Assembly (NCBI GenBank): GCA_023435505.1
Contig: JAEYRR010000309.1
Location: 1-7,002 of the forward strand
Source: Bacillota bacterium
GTDB lineage: Bacteria; Bacillota; Clostridia; Lachnospirales; Lachnospiraceae
Reading direction: 5' to 3'
DNA length: 7,002 nucleotides
Every line of letters begins with the position of its first letter. Within the stretch, counting starts at the first letter, position 1. Below are positions 1 through 6,448 of this stretch, in pieces. Made by a program: the position numbers and the translations under genes. The notes under the pieces were generated by a model. It saw only the letters and a program-made list of their open reading frames with translations. It did not search any database and was not told the origin of the DNA.

Positions 1-314
1 AATTGTCGAGTGCTGATAAAATAGACGTCAGAAATAATTGGAGATGTAAACAAAAATGGAAAAGCATTTAGTGTAGATAGTACAGGAAAATTATCGGTAT
101 TTAAGGTATATGTTCCAGGAGAAAGTATATCTGCTAACTGTCCACCCTTCAGGAAAACAGCTACTTGACTTTCTCTAACTATGACCTTAGACCCTTGCTT
201 TAATTCATTATTACCACTCTGTCTTTGAAATTTATATACAAGTATTTTATTACTCTTATCCTCATAATCAATGACATCGAAGAATTGATCCTTAACTACA
301 TTAATCAGTCCCAT
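1..314 (-). CDS. SPFH-domain protein (YdjI / 'virion core protein' type), N-terminal 104 residues, runs off the left edge
   Basis: Translation from the ATG at 314 begins MGLINVVKDQFFDVIDYED and continues open to base 1, so only the first 104 residues are visible. Recognisable family features are the MGL start, the stretch KQGSKVIVRESQVAVFLKGG (about residues 39-58), a PGTYTL turn near 66-71, and a region ending in DVYFIST. In my recollection of the family these are the typical N-terminal marks of SPFH/Band-7 proteins named YdjI or virion core protein. SPFH proteins oligomerise on membranes; Bacillus subtilis YdjI works with the YdjG/YdjH membrane proteins in envelope stress and PspA recruitment (family knowledge). 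The start is supported by a GGAGGAG ribosome site 4 bp upstream that overlaps the stop of the TM2-domain gene, so the two are co-transcribed and probably translationally coupled. The full length and any C-terminal zinc ribbon lie outside the window. Confidence 0.87.
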   Translation of the reverse strand, partial: MGLINVVKDQFFDVIDYEDKSNKILVYKFQRQSGNNELKQGSKVIVRESQVAVFLKGGQLADILSPGTYTLNTDNFPVLSTLNAFPFLFTSPIISDVYFISTRQ

Positions 315-318
315 TTTA

Positions 319-325
319 CTCCTCC
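319..325 (-). promoter_or_regulatory. Ribosome binding site of the SPFH gene, overlapping the upstream stop
   Basis: GGAGGAG on the minus strand, 4 bp from the ATG at 314. Its first base overlaps the TAG stop (325-327) of the TM2-domain gene, an arrangement that favours translational coupling of the pair. Confidence 0.75.
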
Positions 326-753
326 TATTTTGCAAGTCGCAAACCATTCTTGTCCTTAAACGACCCTGTAGCTATTAAAATGATATCTATAAACCAACCT
401 ATTCCAAATAGCCCTGCTGTAAATAAATATAATATGCCCATACCGACTTTTCCAACATAAAATTGATGTGCTCCCAAAATTCCAAAAAAGAAATCCAGAA
501 TCAATGCAACCATTTTACTTTTTGTACTGCATACTTGAACCTTGTATGGCATTCCATTATTGTATGGCATTCCATTATTGTATGGCATTCCGTTATTATA
601 TGGCATTCCGTTATTATATCCTGTACCTTGTGATAGAGGTGGAATATTGTTGTTAACTGTATTATTTGTCTGATCAGAAACGTCTTTTTTAAATCCACAA
701 TAACCACATTTATTACCTTCCAATGGTGCTCCGCATATTGGACATTTATCCAC
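325..753 (-). CDS. Zinc-ribbon TM2-domain membrane protein with NNGMPY linker repeats
   Basis: A 142-aa protein. Residues 4-19 form a CPIC...CGYC zinc ribbon (C4, C7, C16, C19). Next come an Asn-rich linker (24-46) and four perfect NNGMPY repeats (47-70). A TM2 domain follows: a first membrane helix (about 80-93), the signature GILGAHQFYVGK (91-102) and a second helix (about 105-128) ending in the typical FKDKNGLRLAK tail. TM2 proteins are small two-helix membrane proteins of poorly known function, and a zinc ribbon plus low-complexity linker is a common Firmicute design. I chose the GTG at 753. It has AGGGGGT 6 bp upstream and the promoter lies just beyond it. The in-frame ATG at 825 would lie upstream of the -35 box and adds a non-conserved Ile/Tyr-rich stretch. 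It sits 10 bp ahead of the SPFH gene, with which it plausibly forms a membrane complex (inference). Confidence 0.9.
   Translation of the reverse strand: MDKCPICGAPLEGNKCGYCGFKKDVSDQTNNTVNNNIPPLSQGTGYNNGMPYNNGMPYNNGMPYNNGMPYKVQVCSTKSKMVALILDFFFGILGAHQFYVGKVGMGILYLFTAGLFGIGWFIDIILIATGSFKDKNGLRLAK
545..616 (-). repeat. Four tandem 18-bp repeats encoding NNGMPY
   Basis: Four contiguous 18-bp units (545-562, 563-580, 581-598, 599-616, plus-strand view). Units 1 and 2 are identical (TATGGCATTCCATTATTG) and units 3 and 4 are identical to each other (TATGGCATTCCGTTATTA), with two silent differences between the pairs. All encode NNGMPY in the linker between the zinc ribbon and the TM2 domain. The paired identity points to recent slippage duplication of single units after an older divergence. 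Confidence 0.95.
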
Positions 754-759
754 AATGAT

Positions 760-766
760 ACCCCCT
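760..766 (-). promoter_or_regulatory. Ribosome binding site that fixes the TM2 gene start at GTG 753
   Basis: AGGGGGT on the minus strand, 6 bp before the GTG. No comparable site precedes the longer in-frame ATG at 825, so this site decides the start. Confidence 0.7.
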
Positions 767-811
767 AAATACTTTATAATACAGTAAATTATACAATAAT
801 ATAAAGTATTT
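767..811. promoter_or_regulatory. 12-bp perfect inverted repeat flanking the TM2-SPFH -10 box (possible operator)
   Basis: Arms AAATACTTTATA (767-778) and TATAAAGTATTT (800-811) are perfect reverse complements separated by 21 bp. Their centres are 33 bp apart, about three helical turns. The dyad centre (789) falls at the edge of the -10 box (788-793). One arm sits between -10 and -35 and the other just after the expected transcription start. This geometry suits a dimeric repressor, but AT-rich sequence raises the chance of a coincidental repeat. Confidence 0.45.
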
Positions 812-816
812 TGCAA
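788..816 (-). promoter_or_regulatory. Sigma-A-type promoter for the TM2-SPFH operon
   Basis: On the minus strand: TTGCAA (811-816), a 17-bp spacer, then a perfect TATAAT (788-793). The start of transcription is expected near 781, giving a leader of roughly 28 nt to the GTG at 753. The rest of the gap up to 936 shows no convincing further signal. Confidence 0.8.
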
Positions 817-936
817 ACTTAACACTGGAATTTACAGAATATTATATTGTTTTCTATCGAATACTATTACGCCAAATATACTCAATTCCACTACCCCGCA
901 ATAACTCTCATTACCTCTATAAATGAATTTGCTCAT

Positions 937-1488
937 TTAGTGGGACACTTGCGTTTTACCCAACACCACATTTCTGGTTGGCGATGGTGAAAAAAAGGAG
1001 CTAGTCGAAAGGCTAACTCCTAAGCTTGCTATAAAAAAGTAGTCTGCAATGTTAAACTGTATGGAACGATTGCTTTCCAACTCCCATACTTGAAAATCTT
1101 TGTAACTGGTATATTTGTATAGTACCTTATCTTTTACGCCTTCTTCATAAAATGCTACATTAAAAAAAGCTAGTTCACCACTTGCATTTTTATTATGTCT
1201 TTCCAAAAAATACTGAAAGTTTTCTTTTGATGATACTTCAACCATGATTCTTATAAATGTTTTCTCAATATTTTCATAGTTGCATCTATCCTCATCAATA
1301 TAAACATATAATGAACAATATGGTCCATAATTCCCAATATCAATCTTATCAATATAACTCATTTCTGTTTTTAGCTTCTTTTCAAATTGATAAAATCGCC
1401 TATTTTGTATTCGGTCCTTAAAAAATATAAAACTGATTATTACCAAAGGAACTAGAACAATGAATAACCACTTTTTTCTTTTTTTCAT
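937..1488 (-). CDS. Small membrane-anchored protein of unknown function; 3' end possibly frameshifted
   Basis: A 183-aa protein I do not recognise. It begins MKKRKKWLFIVLVPLVIISF: a basic start followed by one hydrophobic segment (about 7-24). It lacks a lipobox cysteine, so it is probably an N-terminally anchored protein with an extracytoplasmic mixed alpha/beta domain rich in Tyr, Phe and charged residues. The ATG at 1488 is preferred over upstream in-frame starts because AAAGGAAAGG lies just before it and it gives a normal anchor sequence. A strong promoter lies about 200 bp upstream. The last 31 residues look unnatural and are translated through a terminator hairpin (990-1020). One base fewer in the T6 run (1033-1038) would end the protein as ...ADYFL with a TAG at 1029-1031, eight bases before the hairpin. 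The true C-terminus may therefore be near 1029. Confidence 0.7.
   Translation of the reverse strand: MKKRKKWLFIVLVPLVIISFIFFKDRIQNRRFYQFEKKLKTEMSYIDKIDIGNYGPYCSLYVYIDEDRCNYENIEKTFIRIMVEVSSKENFQYFLERHNKNASGELAFFNVAFYEEGVKDKVLYKYTSYKDFQVWELESNRSIQFNIADYFFIASLGVSLSTSSFFSPSPTRNVVLGKTQVSH
990..1020 (-). terminator. Intrinsic terminator of the small membrane-protein gene
   Basis: On the minus strand, arms GGAGTTAG and CTAGCTCC form an 8-bp stem (one G-T pair) with an 8-nt loop, followed by a run of seven T (996-990). The plus strand has no T run after the hairpin, so it works in one direction. It lies inside the annotated reading frame of the upstream gene, which is unusual. Confidence 0.8.
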
Positions 1489-1685
1489 GCCTTTCCTTTC
1501 AATTTTACTACTCAAAATAAAGTAGACCTGAATATATGTAATTTGCAACATTCTCCTTATTAAAACTCGAGTTATTATGAACACCTTTAAATGTTACATT
1601 TCTATCCTTGCAAAATCACCATAGGGGTATAAATCCTAGCTGTAACCCAAGAATTAAAAATTTAGGGGTTTTATTATTAGTTATA

Positions 1686-1715
1686 ATTATACATTTATTT
1701 CCTAATGTATGCCAA
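1686..1715 (-). promoter_or_regulatory. Strong sigma-A-type promoter for the small membrane-protein gene
   Basis: On the minus strand: TTGGCA (1710-1715; five of six consensus bases), an 18-bp spacer, then a perfect TATAAT (1686-1691). Transcription should begin near 1679, leaving an untranslated leader of about 190 nt before the ATG at 1488. Confidence 0.75.
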
Positions 1716-1846
1716 TAGAATCTTTCCAAATAGTTATCTCTTCGTAAAATACATCGCGATGACATAATCTTTAAACCAGCACTATAAAACGAACCATTCA
1801 TTTTTTGTTTCCTTTTCTTTCTCAAACATACATTATTTTGTACATG

Positions 1847-1874
1847 ATAAAAGGCCAATCTCATAAGATTGACC
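1847..1874 (-). terminator. Intrinsic terminator closing the AAA+/VWA operon
   Basis: On the minus strand, GGTCAATCT pairs with AGATTGGCC (9 bp, one T-G pair) around a TATG loop, followed by TTTTAT. It begins 12 bp after the TAA stop of the 355-aa gene. Confidence 0.85.
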
Positions 1875-1886
1875 CAACCATTATTT

Positions 1887-2954
1887 TTATTTTGCTCCTT
1901 TTGCCATAGCCTTTACTTCGTCATTGACTATCTTATCAATCTTCTTATAGCGTTTCCAAATTGCCTCTTGAAGCATGGTAACGATATCATCATCAAATCC
2001 CTTAGCTTTGCAATAATCATAAGCCGTCACTAAGTGCATTTCTCTAAGAATTCTATTCATCTGTTGGTCGTACATGAGAATATATCTCTCATCAACTGGC
2101 AAATCCCATATCTTACGAAGTTCTAACTCTACTTTGGCTATTTCACTATCTTCCAACTCGTTAAGTACAACGATGTCCTTCAGAATCTCATCCATCGTAG
2201 GAATCAATATCTTTCTGAAATCTTGCGGAAGTCTTTCTTCTATAAAGTAGATTCCAAAGTGCTGTGGTAGATGATCATCCAAACCGTATGTATTAAATCT
2301 TACATGTAAATATTGACTATACTGCTGTTTAAACTTAGAACCCTTAGCAATCATACCGTAATGAATGTTCGGATTAACCCCATTACATAGATGACAGATA
2401 TGGTCCTTATATTCAAATAACTTGAAAAGTCCTGTCCCATGGGGAATCTCAGAATCCTTAATTGCTTCATCTACTATACTTGGCATTTGCATATGATAAG
2501 TTAGTAATAATTGCATTCTGTCATTTAAGGCTGAATCGTACTGATAATATCTCTCGAATAATTCAATCTCATTTTCTATTGCCTGTTGATGACAACTACA
2601 AAAATATGCTTCGCACTGCTCGGTTTCGGAAAATGCAAAATAGTTTTGCCCAAAATGAACTCTCTGCAATGGCAAATCAGAATTCATTGTTCCTATCGCA
2701 AAATCATCCTTTTCCGTTTTCCATTTTTCCTCTTGCTCCTTTGCTCCACAAACCTCTCCAGTTTTCTTTGATACAAATAACGGCACCTTTGTGCTTTTGT
2801 ATTTTTCTCCTACATTTTCGAAACAATATACCTGATAATATTCACGTATGTAGTCAATCTTATCCCACTCTTTCCCAAGTACCTTATACGCGATACCAAC
2901 ACAAGCTTCAAAGGAATAATTTACATGGTCATCCTTAATGCGAAAGTCCTTCAC
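1887..2954 (-). CDS. Unrecognised 355-aa cytoplasmic protein, third gene of the AAA+/VWA operon
   Basis: I cannot name this family. The protein is soluble: no signal peptide and no membrane segment. Visible points: an N-terminal part (1-70) containing VPLFVSKKTGEVC, faintly reminiscent of the P-x-(F/L)-V-(D/S)-K-K-T-G-E strand pair seen in small NTF2-like or Imm35-type domains (weak inference); four well-placed cysteines, CxC at C119/C121 and CxxC at C187/C190, that could form a zinc site, with H122, H185 and H188 nearby; an Asp/Glu-rich middle (about 255-290); and a helical, Lys-rich C-terminus (327-355). The GTG at 2954 is chosen because GGAGGAG (2960-2966) lies 5 bp upstream; the nearby ATG is out of frame and stops at once. 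It starts 14 bp after the VWA gene, so it is co-transcribed and is a candidate client, adaptor or effector of the ATPase-VWA pair. Confidence 0.85.
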   Translation of the reverse strand: MKDFRIKDDHVNYSFEACVGIAYKVLGKEWDKIDYIREYYQVYCFENVGEKYKSTKVPLFVSKKTGEVCGAKEQEEKWKTEKDDFAIGTMNSDLPLQRVHFGQNYFAFSETEQCEAYFCSCHQQAIENEIELFERYYQYDSALNDRMQLLLTYHMQMPSIVDEAIKDSEIPHGTGLFKLFEYKDHICHLCNGVNPNIHYGMIAKGSKFKQQYSQYLHVRFNTYGLDDHLPQHFGIYFIEERLPQDFRKILIPTMDEILKDIVVLNELEDSEIAKVELELRKIWDLPVDERYILMYDQQMNRILREMHLVTAYDYCKAKGFDDDIVTMLQEAIWKRYKKIDKIVNDEVKAMAKGAK

Positions 2955-2968
2955 GCCATCTCCTCCAT

Positions 2969-4870
2969 TTATGATAATTGTTTAGAAATCACTGTTAATA
3001 GCTGCCCTGTCAATCTTGTCAAATCATCGCATGCGATCAGATTCGGATATATATTTTTTAATGCCTCATAACAATCAAATTCTTCCTCATCATTAAGAGC
3101 CACTGCTATAATGTTTGTTCCTCGATTTGTAATCTTCGCTACAGCATTTGCCGTATCCTGACTAGATACTGGTGGATAATATTCATCATACTCATGGGCT
3201 GGATAACCATCCGAAAGTACAATAATCAGCTTATTCTCGCAATGGGAACTTTGATTCATATAACGCTCAGCCCAGAACAAGGCCAATGCATCACGATTAT
3301 CCCCATTTGCTGTGATTTGCATCAAATTATATTTTTGCTCATCACGTGCATTAAAATCAACCAGTATATTAACATCTATTTCCGGATCCTCAAAATGTGC
3401 TCTATGCTCCACAATCGCATGCTCTATTCCCTGCTTTTTTAAAACCTCATGCAATATAACAGAGGACTGCAATGCTGCATTCCTTCTTGCGCCACTCATA
3501 GAACCTGAACCATCTATTAAAAGCATAATGGATAATTCCGGAATCTCAATACCTAACGTGTTTCTATACCAATATCTCTTCTTGATATCGCCGAATTGCT
3601 TAGAGGCAATTCCCAAACCGAACATGAATCCATCTTCTCTTCCCGGAACCCTTGCCTTAAGTAGTTGTGCAAACCTTCCATTATAGGAATTAATATTCAC
3701 TTGATAGTGAGCCTTTATGTTCTGATATGCTTTCTTGAGATTCATATTTATCTTGGGATGAATCTGGTTAATCTTGATATCCTTGTGCATGACAGAACAG
3801 TCATATTTACTACCGGTAAATCTCTCCTCATGGCCTGTGTATGAGATGATAGTATAAGCCTCTACTTTTTCGTCTGCCCAACCCCTAAGCAGCGAAATCA
3901 ACGCCTCGTTATCATCGCTTAATTCCTTAGAATTACCATCCAAATCAACAAACAATCTTGTAGTTACTTCCTGAGTCTTGCCTTTACGTTCTATTTGTCC
4001 CATAGTGGAAGTATCTGTCAGGTGTGTTTTGATTCCTCCTAACAAATCCGATCCAAAAGAAATATCCCCATCTTCATCAGGCGGTATTATGGAAAGAATG
4101 AAAGTAAAGATTTCTTGAGAATATCGGTATCTTTCATCGGGTGATGCGGCCTTACTACCATCCATAAACAACTGACGAGTCCGTTCTACATAGCTTTTTA
4201 TTATTTCTTTCGGTGCTGATTGCTTTACCATCGGATAGAGAAGCATTGTCGCCATATAATCTAAGTATTCCTTTATTGCCTCCCCACTTGCTATAGGATC
4301 TCGATCCTCTATCGTAGTCTCCTCTGTCTTTTTTCGCTTAAATACTTTATCTACAGTTCCCTCTGACTCGTGCGTTAAAAAGAGTCTTGAAACTCGTCCG
4401 AATTTCAAATAAAGATCGACATTTTCGTATACACTGCTTCCCACGGCTTCTATGTAAGCATCTTCAATGATATTAGAAATTAGTGCCATGGCTTTCTTCT
4501 TATTTTTAGTATTACATTTGGGGTCTCTACTAGCTTGCGTCGGAAATGTAGTATACAGAAGATGTAAGCACTCATGAAGTGTCTGTGCTCTTGTAATCAT
4601 ACGCAATGCCATCCACGCATCGTTGGATATGCAAGGCGTCCATTTCAAATATTTTTCCGTATCAAGTAGCGCTTTTATATCGGCAAACAAATCATCTGAT
4701 GCAGGGTCAACAATAATATTTCTTCCATCTGTAAACGCCTGATTTTCATTGATAAAAAATAACCTTGCATCTTCATTTTCAGAAAATGTCTGTGCAAAGT
4801 TTTCCTCAAGCGAACGATTATAATCGCACTGATAATCTTTTAATACTTGTTCCTTTTCCTGTTTGGTCAA
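2969..4870 (-). CDS. CobT-like VWA-domain protein with N-terminal HECLH motif
   Basis: A 633-aa protein from the TTG at 4870; residue numbers below count from the alternative GTG at 4879, which adds three residues. The N-terminal domain has HECLH (102-106), matching the HExxH metal-site pattern, then NIIEDAYIE (136-144), which resembles the N-x-x-E-D-x-R-I-E helix of CobT/NorD-type proteins. A charged helical middle follows (170-400). The C-terminal VWA domain (about 448-636) has the MIDAS DGSGSM (456-461), NRDALALFWAERYM (528-541) and VLSDGYP (554-560). The last two match CobT's DGEALxWA and SDGAP signatures. Such proteins partner an AAA+ ATPase and present client proteins to it, as CobT does with CobS. 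The ATPase gene ends 20-29 bp upstream. No chelatase large subunit is nearby, so cobalamin synthesis is not supported. Family placement is firm; client unknown. Confidence 0.92.
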   Translation of the reverse strand: MTKQEKEQVLKDYQCDYNRSLEENFAQTFSENEDARLFFINENQAFTDGRNIIVDPASDDLFADIKALLDTEKYLKWTPCISNDAWMALRMITRAQTLHECLHLLYTTFPTQASRDPKCNTKNKKKAMALISNIIEDAYIEAVGSSVYENVDLYLKFGRVSRLFLTHESEGTVDKVFKRKKTEETTIEDRDPIASGEAIKEYLDYMATMLLYPMVKQSAPKEIIKSYVERTRQLFMDGSKAASPDERYRYSQEIFTFILSIIPPDEDGDISFGSDLLGGIKTHLTDTSTMGQIERKGKTQEVTTRLFVDLDGNSKELSDDNEALISLLRGWADEKVEAYTIISYTGHEERFTGSKYDCSVMHKDIKINQIHPKINMNLKKAYQNIKAHYQVNINSYNGRFAQLLKARVPGREDGFMFGLGIASKQFGDIKKRYWYRNTLGIEIPELSIMLLIDGSGSMSGARRNAALQSSVILHEVLKKQGIEHAIVEHRAHFEDPEIDVNILVDFNARDEQKYNLMQITANGDNRDALALFWAERYMNQSSHCENKLIIVLSDGYPAHEYDEYYPPVSSQDTANAVAKITNRGTNIIAVALNDEEEFDCYEALKNIYPNLIACDDLTRLTGQLLTVISKQLS

Positions 4871-4875
4871 ACCCC

Positions 4876-4884
4876 TCACCTCCT
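4876..4884 (-). promoter_or_regulatory. Perfect Shine-Dalgarno site deciding a TTG start for the VWA gene
   Basis: AGGAGGTGA on the minus strand, the full anti-16S complement, is 5 bp from TTG 4870. The in-frame GTG at 4879 lies inside this site and therefore cannot use it, so TTG is the better start. Confidence 0.7.
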
Positions 4885-4899
4885 CTGATGATTCTTATC

Positions 4900-6423
4900 C
4901 TAATTCCACTTATAAAGTATAATGATCCCCCTAATCGTGTTCTCCAATATACGGTCACACTTAGCTATTGGAATAAGCGTTTTCTCCGCTGCATTCATAT
5001 ATCCATCATACTTTGCAAGTCTTGCCCAATTCTCCAGATTTCGTGGCGAAATAACAACATCCAATTCCTCTACTTCTATTTTCTTTTTGATTTTATGATA
5101 TACACCCAATATCTTATCTACTACCGGTTTACACTCTGGAACTCTTGTAACAAGCATCCTAGAAATTGCTTCATCTGAAAGTGCTGCAATCTCAATAATC
5201 CCATTAAATCTGTTATAAAGAGCCTGATTCAATTCCTTTGTTCCAAAATAACCAAGATTCATTGTGGCAAAAAATCTGAAATTCTTATTTCTTCTTACAA
5301 CTTCGCCATTATCCAGACGAACAAATCCGTTGTCATCCATAAGGGAATTCAAAAACGCCAAGTGCTGCGGCTTTGCAAAATTAATCTCTTCGAATACGAC
5401 TGCTCCACCTTCTCTAATTGCTTTCGTGACATAACTCTCCTTAAAGATAATCTTATCCTCCTCGGGGATAAACTTACCAAGAACAAACTCATCCAAATTT
5501 TCTGTACAGTTAATGGTTTCTAAAATTGGAAGACCGATCTCCTTAGCCACCAATTTACAAGACATTGTTTTACCGGTACCTGCAGGTCCATGGAAAAGAA
5601 TAGCTCTTAAGTCTCCAGAAGCAACTGCACTGCAAACACTCCTTAAACTCTCCGGTAAAACAAACTCTGATGACAAATTAGGGATCCACTGTCTAAGTTC
5701 TGGCGAAAATGTTTCCTCTGGAAAAGCTACAACATCTTCTGATTTTGTACACTTCATTGATTCTTTATTGCTCTTAATCACCTTGTATCCATCTGAAAAC
5801 GAGCGATATGCTTCTCGATCTAATTCTGGAATATCCGCATAAACGATTTCATATTCCTCATTCTTATGCATCTGGTAGAAATCTTCATGCAGATTTACAA
5901 AAACATCTACCACCGGAGTCTCTATAAAGTTGTCCATCACATTATGATACTCAGACTGCTCTTCCATCTCCCTTGCTAACAATACACAGAATGTCGGGAG
6001 TAGCTTGTACAAAGGATGTAGATGCTCCATATTTCCATCAATCCAATTACCTCTGATATCATATGCTGCAATCGTCACTTCCCCATTCTCTGATACCGCC
6101 TTGTACTTATGTATATCTTTTTCAACAACGCCCTGGGAACGGTACTCTTGTGGAACATTAATTTCTAACCAGACAGTCTTTCTATCTTCACTTACGTAGT
6201 AATCGCCGAATCCATCTCCCTTGATACAACTTTCCAGCATAGTCGCAAAAAGGATAATTGCTTCACCAATCGGTTGGCAAAGTGTTGTCGTACCTTTAAA
6301 CGATTGATTATCTGGATGCACATAATACTGAGTTGCATCTGAAAGATGATGAAATCCAAATCCTTTATAAATCTCATTGGAATTATTACGTACTACCTTA
6401 TACGATACTTTAAACGGTTTCAT
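4900..6423 (-). CDS. MoxR/CobS-like AAA+ ATPase
   Basis: A 507-aa protein. The AAA+ core occupies about 250-507: Walker A GPAGTGKT (279-286), Walker B AVVFEEIN (341-348), sensor 1 FFATMN (384-389), an arginine-finger region ALYNRF (R405) and a sensor-2-like SPRNLENW (459-466). These are marks of the AAA_5/MoxR-CobS clade, hexameric remodelling ATPases that work with a VWA partner. The first Walker B acid is Glu (E345) instead of the usual Asp, with the catalytic Glu (E346) kept. Residues 1-240 are an unusually long N-terminal region with no motif I recognise; it may bind the client or partner. ATG 6423 has GGAGGT 7 bp upstream. It is the first gene of the operon, followed 29 bp later by the VWA gene. 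Its promoter region carries palindromes, suggesting repression. GvpN- or McrB-like functions are less likely given the VWA partner. Confidence 0.93.
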   Translation of the reverse strand: MKPFKVSYKVVRNNSNEIYKGFGFHHLSDATQYYVHPDNQSFKGTTTLCQPIGEAIILFATMLESCIKGDGFGDYYVSEDRKTVWLEINVPQEYRSQGVVEKDIHKYKAVSENGEVTIAAYDIRGNWIDGNMEHLHPLYKLLPTFCVLLAREMEEQSEYHNVMDNFIETPVVDVFVNLHEDFYQMHKNEEYEIVYADIPELDREAYRSFSDGYKVIKSNKESMKCTKSEDVVAFPEETFSPELRQWIPNLSSEFVLPESLRSVCSAVASGDLRAILFHGPAGTGKTMSCKLVAKEIGLPILETINCTENLDEFVLGKFIPEEDKIIFKESYVTKAIREGGAVVFEEINFAKPQHLAFLNSLMDDNGFVRLDNGEVVRRNKNFRFFATMNLGYFGTKELNQALYNRFNGIIEIAALSDEAISRMLVTRVPECKPVVDKILGVYHKIKKKIEVEELDVVISPRNLENWARLAKYDGYMNAAEKTLIPIAKCDRILENTIRGIIILYKWN

Positions 6424-6448
6424 CTTCTATACCTCCACTAATCGACAT

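Larger units (their letters stand above)
1489..1886. other. Non-coding stretch: operon terminator, promoter and long leader
   Basis: About 400 bp without a supportable gene. It holds the terminator of the AAA+ operon (1847-1874), a strong minus-strand promoter (1686-1715) and about 190 nt of leader for the small membrane-protein gene. An open frame at 1616-1864 starts inside the terminator hairpin and spans the promoter, so I do not count it. The leader has small potential hairpins, such as CTACT/AGTAG shortly before the ribosome site, but I recognise no riboswitch or T-box motif. Confidence 0.6.

Noticed and set aside
754..825. Extension of the TM2 protein to the in-frame ATG at 825
   Set aside because: The ATG lies upstream of the -35 box (811-816), so it would not be on the transcript; GTG 753 has a good ribosome site right before the zinc ribbon.
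1028..1040. Programmed -1 ribosomal frameshift at the T6-A heptamer
   Set aside because: The phase is wrong: the stop just before the hairpin needs a +1 (or one-base deletion) shift, and six T are few for strong transcriptional slippage. A sequence indel is simpler.
1616..1864. An 82-residue minus-strand open frame
   Set aside because: Its start lies inside the operon terminator hairpin and its body contains the strong promoter at 1686-1715; no recognisable domain and a weak internal ribosome site.
2462..2938. A 158-residue plus-strand open frame
   Set aside because: It is antisense to the well-supported 355-aa gene, lacks a ribosome site and has a composition typical of a shadow frame. The plus-strand frames at 3312-3686 and 4765-5178 are rejected likewise.
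2969..6423. Cobalamin cobaltochelatase (CobS-CobT) function
   Set aside because: The similarity is to the shared AAA+/VWA architecture; there is no CobN-like large subunit or other cobalamin gene in the window, and both proteins carry extra regions.
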